Of a stretch of 8,967 bases of DNA, positions 4,615 to 8,967 are shown piece after piece (position 1 is the first letter of the stretch; each line of letters opens with the position of its first letter). A program made the translations under genes and the position numbers. Source of the DNA: Limisphaerales bacterium (GTDB lineage Bacteria; Verrucomicrobiota; Verrucomicrobiia; Limisphaerales; UBA11358). The stretch is taken from contig DAIDJC010000128.1 of the NCBI GenBank assembly GCA_027451565.1, positions 1 to 8,967 of the forward strand, written 5' to 3'. A model generated the notes under the pieces. It worked only from the letters and a program-made list of their open reading frames with translations, had not been told where the DNA came from and did not search any database.

Positions 4615-7431
4615 ATGAGCACACCTCACAATCTTTTTGAAACCCTTCAAACTTTCGACTTGGGAAACGGCCAGACCGCGCGGTATTACTCGCTGCCCGC
4701 TCTGGAGAAGGCCGGCGTGGGGCCGGTCTCCCGGCTGCCCGTCTGCATACGGCTGGTCCTGGAATCCGTGCTGCGGAATTGCGATGGACAAAAAGTCCAT
4801 GAGGACAACGTGCGCGAGCTGGCCAACTGGAAACCCTCGGAAACAAGGGTGGCAGAAATCCCCTTTGTGGTGGCCCGCATCGTTTTGCAGGATTTCACCG
4901 GGGTGCCGCTTTTGGTGGATCTGGCAGCCATGCGGAGCGCCGTGGCCCGCCTGGGCAAAAATCCCAAGATCATTGAACCCCTGGTGCCGGTTGACTTGGT
5001 GGTGGACCATTCCGTGCAGGTGGATTTTGCGGGCAGCGCGGATGCCCTGGCTAAAAACCTGGAACTGGAATTCAGCCGCAACCGGGAGCGCTACCAGTTT
5101 TTGAAATGGGGCATGCAGGCCTTTGAAACCTTCAAGGTGGTCCCCCCCGGCATCGGCATCGTGCATCAGGTCAACCTGGAATACCTTGCCAAGGGCGTTC
5201 TTCAATCCAGGGACGTTTATTATCCGGACACCCTGGTGGGCACGGATTCCCACACCACCATGATCAATGGAATAGGCATTGTGGGCTGGGGAGTGGGCGG
5301 CATTGAGGCGGAGGCAGGAATGCTTGGGCAGCCGGTTTATTTCCTCACCCCGGACGTGGTGGGCGTCCACCTCACGGGAGAATTGCAGGAGGGCGTGACG
5401 GCCACCGACCTGGCCCTGACCGTCACCCAGATTCTGCGCAAGGCCAAGGTGGTGGGCAAATTTGTGGAGTTCTTTGGCCCTGGCGCCGCCGCCCTGCCTG
5501 TGGTGGATCGCGCGACCATCGCAAACATGGCCCCCGAATACGGCGCCACCATGGGATTCTTTCCCGTGGATGCCGAATGCGTCAATTACCTCCGGGCCAC
5601 CGGACGAAGCGAGGAGGCCATCCGAACCTACGAAAATTACTACCGTGCCCAGGGACTTTGGGGCATTCCACGCAAAGGCGAAATTGACTACTCCCAGGTT
5701 TTGGAGATGGACCTTGCCACCATTGCCCCGAGCGTGGCAGGACCCAAGCGGCCCCAGGACCGGATCGAGCTGCCGCGCCTCAAGCACGAGTTCACCACCG
5801 CCTTTTCCCGCCCGGTCACTGAAAACGGTTTTGGAATGAAACCTGAGGAACTGGCCCTCAAGGTGCATGTGTCCGCCGGGGGCCGCCTGCAACCCGGGGG
5901 CGGCAGCATGGAAACCGCCCATTATTCAAAAAATGAGCGGGAAATGGCCAACGACCATCCCACCGCCGACCCCATCCAAGGCACGGCGCCCCATGTGAAC
6001 GGCCAGATTGGGAATGGTTCCGTCTTGATTGCTGCCATCACCAGTTGCACCAACACCAGCAATCCATCGGTGATGCTCGCGGCGGGGTTACTGGCCAAAA
6101 AAGCAGTTCAACGCGGACTCAAGGTGTCTTCCACGGTCAAATCCTCGCTGGCTCCGGGCAGCCGGGTTGTCACGGAATACCTGAATCAAACCGGGCTTGC
6201 CGCTTATCTGGACCAGCTTGGTTTTCAAACGGTTGGTTATGGCTGTACCACCTGCATCGGCAATTCAGGTCCGCTTCATCCCGCCATCGAGGGCGCCATT
6301 GTCAAAAACAACCTGGTCGCCGCGGCAGTGCTCTCGGGCAATCGCAATTTCGAGGCGCGCGTGCATCAAAATATCAAGGCCAACTTCCTCATGTCCCCGC
6401 CTTTGGTCGTCGCATTCGCGCTGGCAGGACGCGTGGATATTGACCTCGCCCACGATCCGCTTGGCAAAGATCAAAACGGCCAGCCGGTTTACTTGCGGGA
6501 CCTCTGGCCCTCGCTCAAGGAAATCCGTGACCAGATGCAGGCCGCCCTGCAACCTGAGGTTTTCCAGAGGCTTTACAAGAATTTTGCCAGCCAAAACCCG
6601 AAGTGGAATGAAATCCCATCCACTGCCGGAAATGTTTACAACTGGGACCCTCATTCCACCTATATCCAGGAACCGCCCTTCTTCACCTCGTTTTCCTTGA
6701 AGCCGGGCGGATTCGCCCCCATTCAAAAAGCGCGGGCGCTGGCCATCTTTGGCGACAGCGTGACCACAGACCACATCTCCCCGGCTGGTGCCATCAAAAA
6801 ATCCTCGCCGGCAGGAAAATTCCTGGTGGAAAAGGGTGTTACCCCGGAGGATTTCAACAGTTACGGATCCCGAAGGGGTAATGACCGCGTCATGACCCGT
6901 GGCACCTTTGCCAATGTGCGGATTAAAAACCTCATGCTGGCCGGCCAGGAAGGCGGGGACACCATTTACCAGCCAGACGGGTTAAAGATGCCGATTTACG
7001 AGGCTTCGATCAAATACCAGGCTGCCGGAGTGCCGCTGGTGATTTTTGCAGGCCAGGAATATGGCACTGGAAGTTCCCGGGATTGGGCCGCCAAAGGCAC
7101 CAACCTGCTGGGTGTGAAAGCCGTCATTGCCCAGAGTTTCGAGCGCATTCACCGCAGCAACCTCGTGGGAATGGGTGTGCTTCCCCTCCAATTCAAGGAA
7201 GGCACCACCGCCCAGTCACTGCATTTGGACGGATCCGAATCCTTCGACATCATCGGCCTGGATTCTGCCATCAAACCCCAGCAGGATCTCACGCTGAAAA
7301 TCACCCGCAAGGATTCAAGCTCCATATCCGTGCCCGTCCGTTGCCGCATAGACACCCCCATTGAGATAGATTATTATCAACATGGAGGGATTCTGCCCTT
7401 TGTACTGCGCCAGTTGATGGCGGAAGCGTGA
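4615..7431 (+). CDS. acnA: Aconitate hydratase A (aconitase, AcnA/IRP1 type)
   Basis: Aconitase interconverts citrate and isocitrate through cis-aconitate in the TCA and glyoxylate cycles, using a cytoplasmic [4Fe-4S] cluster. The three cluster ligands are seen as Cys478 in SCTNTSNPS and Cys544 and Cys547 in GCTTCIGNSG; the 66- and 3-residue spacings equal those of E. coli AcnA. Other active-site motifs are GTDSHTTMINGIG (Asp211-Ser212-His213), GDSVTTDHISPAGAI (Asp719, His720), and GTGSSRDWAAKG with Arg822 in the swivelling C-terminal domain. The end, YYQHGGILPFVLRQL, is typical. At 938 residues it is about 47 longer than E. coli AcnA. Nearly all the excess is a Gly- and polar-rich segment around residues 408-455, between GPKRPQDR and SCTNTSNP. 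ATG 4615 is the first in-frame start and gives the usual N-terminus (FETLQTFDLGNG). The stop overlaps the start of the downstream methyltransferase gene. Confidence 0.97.
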   Translation: MSTPHNLFETLQTFDLGNGQTARYYSLPALEKAGVGPVSRLPVCIRLVLESVLRNCDGQKVHEDNVRELANWKPSETRVAEIPFVVARIVLQDFTGVPLLVDLAAMRSAVARLGKNPKIIEPLVPVDLVVDHSVQVDFAGSADALAKNLELEFSRNRERYQFLKWGMQAFETFKVVPPGIGIVHQVNLEYLAKGVLQSRDVYYPDTLVGTDSHTTMINGIGIVGWGVGGIEAEAGMLGQPVYFLTPDVVGVHLTGELQEGVTATDLALTVTQILRKAKVVGKFVEFFGPGAAALPVVDRATIANMAPEYGATMGFFPVDAECVNYLRATGRSEEAIRTYENYYRAQGLWGIPRKGEIDYSQVLEMDLATIAPSVAGPKRPQDRIELPRLKHEFTTAFSRPVTENGFGMKPEELALKVHVSAGGRLQPGGGSMETAHYSKNEREMANDHPTADPIQGTAPHVNGQIGNGSVLIAAITSCTNTSNPSVMLAAGLLAKKAVQRGLKVSSTVKSSLAPGSRVVTEYLNQTGLAAYLDQLGFQTVGYGCTTCIGNSGPLHPAIEGAIVKNNLVAAAVLSGNRNFEARVHQNIKANFLMSPPLVVAFALAGRVDIDLAHDPLGKDQNGQPVYLRDLWPSLKEIRDQMQAALQPEVFQRLYKNFASQNPKWNEIPSTAGNVYNWDPHSTYIQEPPFFTSFSLKPGGFAPIQKARALAIFGDSVTTDHISPAGAIKKSSPAGKFLVEKGVTPEDFNSYGSRRGNDRVMTRGTFANVRIKNLMLAGQEGGDTIYQPDGLKMPIYEASIKYQAAGVPLVIFAGQEYGTGSSRDWAAKGTNLLGVKAVIAQSFERIHRSNLVGMGVLPLQFKEGTTAQSLHLDGSESFDIIGLDSAIKPQQDLTLKITRKDSSSISVPVRCRIDTPIEIDYYQHGGILPFVLRQLMAEA

Positions 7432-8546
7432 GCCGCAGCCTGGCCGCCCGGATCATCGAAGCCTCCGGGCCGGACCATCCGGCTGACGCCTGCCTGCGGG
7501 AATTTTTCCGGACCGAAAAAGGTCTGTTGCCCTGCGACAAGGCGGCCATTTCCAAAACGGTGTTCAACTATTTCCGCTGGAAAGGATGGCTCGATCCCCA
7601 GGCCGCATTGCCCGAGCAAATTATCCAAGCCCGGCAACTGGCCGGCGCATTTGAGCAGGACCCTGGAAAATTTGACCCGCAGGAACTAACGAGTCGGGCG
7701 GTGCCCGCGTGGGTTTCGGAGGAGATGGAAGTGACGCCGGATTGGGCCCGCTCCCTTCAGACCGAACCCCGTTTATGGCTGCGCGCCAAATCTGGTGCCG
7801 CACCGGCGCTAGCCAACCGGCTTGGGCGGGCGCGCCCGGCTGGCCCGGATTTTCCGGATGCGCTCCTTTATTTGGGCGGGGAGGATTTGTTCCACGACAA
7901 GGACTTTCGGGAGGGTCAATTTGAAATCCAGGACCTGGCATCCCAGGCCGTGGCAATCCAGTGCGCGGCACAACCCGGGGAAAAATGGTGGGACACCTGC
8001 GCGGGGGAAGGAGGCAAAACCCTGCATCTCTCCGAACTCATGCAAAATCGCGGCCTGATCTGGGCCAGCGACAGGTCAGAACGCCGCCTGGCCCGGCTCA
8101 AGGCCCGCGCCGCCCGCGCCAGGGTTTTCAATGTGCGCCTCGCCCATTGGGAGGGCACACAGCGGCTTCCCACGCGCACTTTTTTTGATGGGGTTTTGGT
8201 GGATGCGCCTTGCAGCGGCATTGGCACCTGGCAACGCAACCCGCACGCACGCTGGACCACCTCCAGGGAAGACGTCCGCGAACTGGCCCTGATTCAGCAA
8301 AAGCTTCTCTGCCTGGCCGCCCAACAAGTCAAACCCGGTGGCAAACTCATCTATTCCGTTTGCACGCTCACACGCGCGGAAACCATGGGCGTGGTCGGGA
8401 ATTTCAACCTGCTCATGCCCGGGTTCGTGCCGCTGGATGAACCAGGCTTCAAGGAATGCCGCACGATTTTACCCCAGCAATACGGATGCAACGGCATGTT
8501 CATCGCCGGCTGGCGCCGTGAAGCGGGCAGTGGCAAGGCGCATTGA
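7428..8546 (+). CDS. RsmB/NOP2 (NSUN) family m5C RNA methyltransferase
   Basis: The product is predicted to methylate C5 of a cytosine in RNA (rRNA or tRNA; target not determinable) with S-adenosylmethionine. The Rossmann domain starts near residue 185: motif I is CAGEGGKTLHL (191-201; most relatives have CAAPGGKT), motif IV is DAPCSGIGTW with Cys262, and motif VI is YSVCTLTRAE with the catalytic nucleophile Cys312. The two-cysteine dyad is thus complete. The N-terminal ~60 residues (LREFFRTEKGLLPCDKAAIS, then VFNYFRWKGWL) resemble the last helices of the NusB-like domain of RsmB, and PAWVSEEM begins the pre-catalytic RNA-binding part. At 372 residues it is shorter than RsmB (~430) and has no C-terminal PUA domain, so orthology to RsmB or RsmF is left open. 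GTG at 7428 overlaps the acnA stop by four bases (GTGA) with no separate ribosome site, indicating translational coupling to acnA. Confidence 0.88.
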   Translation: MSRSLAARIIEASGPDHPADACLREFFRTEKGLLPCDKAAISKTVFNYFRWKGWLDPQAALPEQIIQARQLAGAFEQDPGKFDPQELTSRAVPAWVSEEMEVTPDWARSLQTEPRLWLRAKSGAAPALANRLGRARPAGPDFPDALLYLGGEDLFHDKDFREGQFEIQDLASQAVAIQCAAQPGEKWWDTCAGEGGKTLHLSELMQNRGLIWASDRSERRLARLKARAARARVFNVRLAHWEGTQRLPTRTFFDGVLVDAPCSGIGTWQRNPHARWTTSREDVRELALIQQKLLCLAAQQVKPGGKLIYSVCTLTRAETMGVVGNFNLLMPGFVPLDEPGFKECRTILPQQYGCNGMFIAGWRREAGSGKAH

Positions 8547-8555
8547 AGAAATGCC

Positions 8556-8569
8556 ACAGCGGGCGCTGT
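8556..8569. terminator. Weak hairpin between convergent genes
   Basis: ACAGC (8556-8560) pairs with GCTGT (8565-8569) around GGGC in the 31-base gap between two converging genes, where a bidirectional terminator would be expected. The stem is short and no T-run follows on either strand, so its role as a terminator is doubtful. Confidence 0.2.
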
Positions 8570-8577
8570 TCCCAACC

Positions 8578-8967
8578 TCAGGCCCCCGTCTCTCCTTCGG
8601 CAGGAGGTTTCGAAATCGCATCCAATTCCAATTTGAGCGCCTGCAATGACAGGTTGATGTCACAAATGAACGCCATCAGGGATGCAAAAAGCGTCATCAT
8701 GCAGGCGATGAAAAGGATGCCTACGAGAAGCGTCAGCCCTGAATTCATCAACCCATTCAGAAAAAGGCTTACAATGAGAAGAGCCGCCAGCGCGGCGCTG
8801 GAGGATGCCAGAATGATGCTCAGCCTGATGATGCGTGCGCGACGGTATAGAACCGTGACCTGCGCCTGGGTATGCTCGGGATCTTGGTTTCCCCGCTCCT
8901 CAATTTCCTTTTTAAGCTGCCGGGCCCGGTCAATGGCCCTCCCCAGCCGGTTGGTCATGGTGAGCAG
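8578..8967 (-). CDS. DUF2721-like small membrane protein, N-terminus beyond the window
   Basis: The visible 129 residues read LLTMTNRLGRAIDRARQLKK, a charged cytoplasmic-type stretch, then RRARIIRLSIILASSSAALA, with two membrane helices (about visible residues 45-68 and 75-98) and a short acidic C-terminus. The NRLGRAIDRAR segment followed by RRAR-I and paired helices fits the DUF2721 family, whose function is unknown. In that family NRL-R-IDRAR comes after a first membrane helix, and here the frame stays open past the ATG at 8958 to the window edge, with no ribosome site before that ATG. I therefore treat the ATG as internal and the gene as 5'-truncated by the window. It converges on the methyltransferase gene. 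Confidence 0.65.
   Translation of the reverse strand: MLTMTNRLGRAIDRARQLKKEIEERGNQDPEHTQAQVTVLYRRARIIRLSIILASSSAALAALLIVSLFLNGLMNSGLTLLVGILFIACMMTLFASLMAFICDINLSLQALKLELDAISKPPAEGETGA

Noticed and set aside
4594..5922. 442-codon open frame on the minus strand opposite acnA
   Set aside because: It is rich in His and Gly as expected of antisense to G+C-rich coding DNA, has no family features, and lies opposite conserved aconitase sequence.

Overview
The window is bacterial housekeeping DNA, about 58% G+C by impression, most likely from a member of the Verrucomicrobiota. That assignment is an inference. It rests on the dnaK-groES-groEL arrangement, genes preceded by A/C-rich leaders without Shine-Dalgarno motifs, and the general look of the proteins. 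No taxonomic marker was searched.

Left edge (1-1505). The first ~190 bases and the DNA that follows do not belong together. On the minus strand, bases 1 to about 200 encode the C-terminal part of a class I SAM-dependent methyltransferase. At about 188-204 the sequence switches in mid-gene to the plus strand of dnaK, entering roughly 200 codons into that gene. The two halves are inverted relative to each other and share a short word at the join. This looks like an assembly or amplification chimera, or less likely a real rearrangement. The remaining dnaK (192-1505) is otherwise normal.

Chaperonin block (1506-3728). After a 164-base gap that can fold as a three-way-junction RNA come groES (1670-1963) and groEL (2003-3655), 39 bases apart, each behind an A/C-rich leader. 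groEL is closed by a tandem hairpin and a textbook intrinsic terminator. No CIRCE operator or sigma-32 promoter was seen.

Membrane protein (3729-4489). A MarC-family inner-membrane protein follows. The codon where the family normally starts reads ATA, and the first conventional start (TTG) would cut into the first membrane helix. A perfect 7-bp palindrome and a TTGACT promoter-like element lie upstream.

TCA-cycle and RNA-modification pair (4490-8546). acnA, encoding a 938-residue aconitase A with all three cluster cysteines, overlaps by four bases (GTGA) with a gene for an RsmB/NOP2-type m5C RNA methyltransferase. The two are probably co-translated.

Right edge (8547-8967). A DUF2721-like small membrane protein runs on the minus strand, converging on the methyltransferase gene. 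It is cut by the window end.

I see no phage, transposon, CRISPR, toxin or defence module and no RNA gene of a known class. The items most worth checking are the chimeric join, the structured dnaK-groES spacer and the start of marC.
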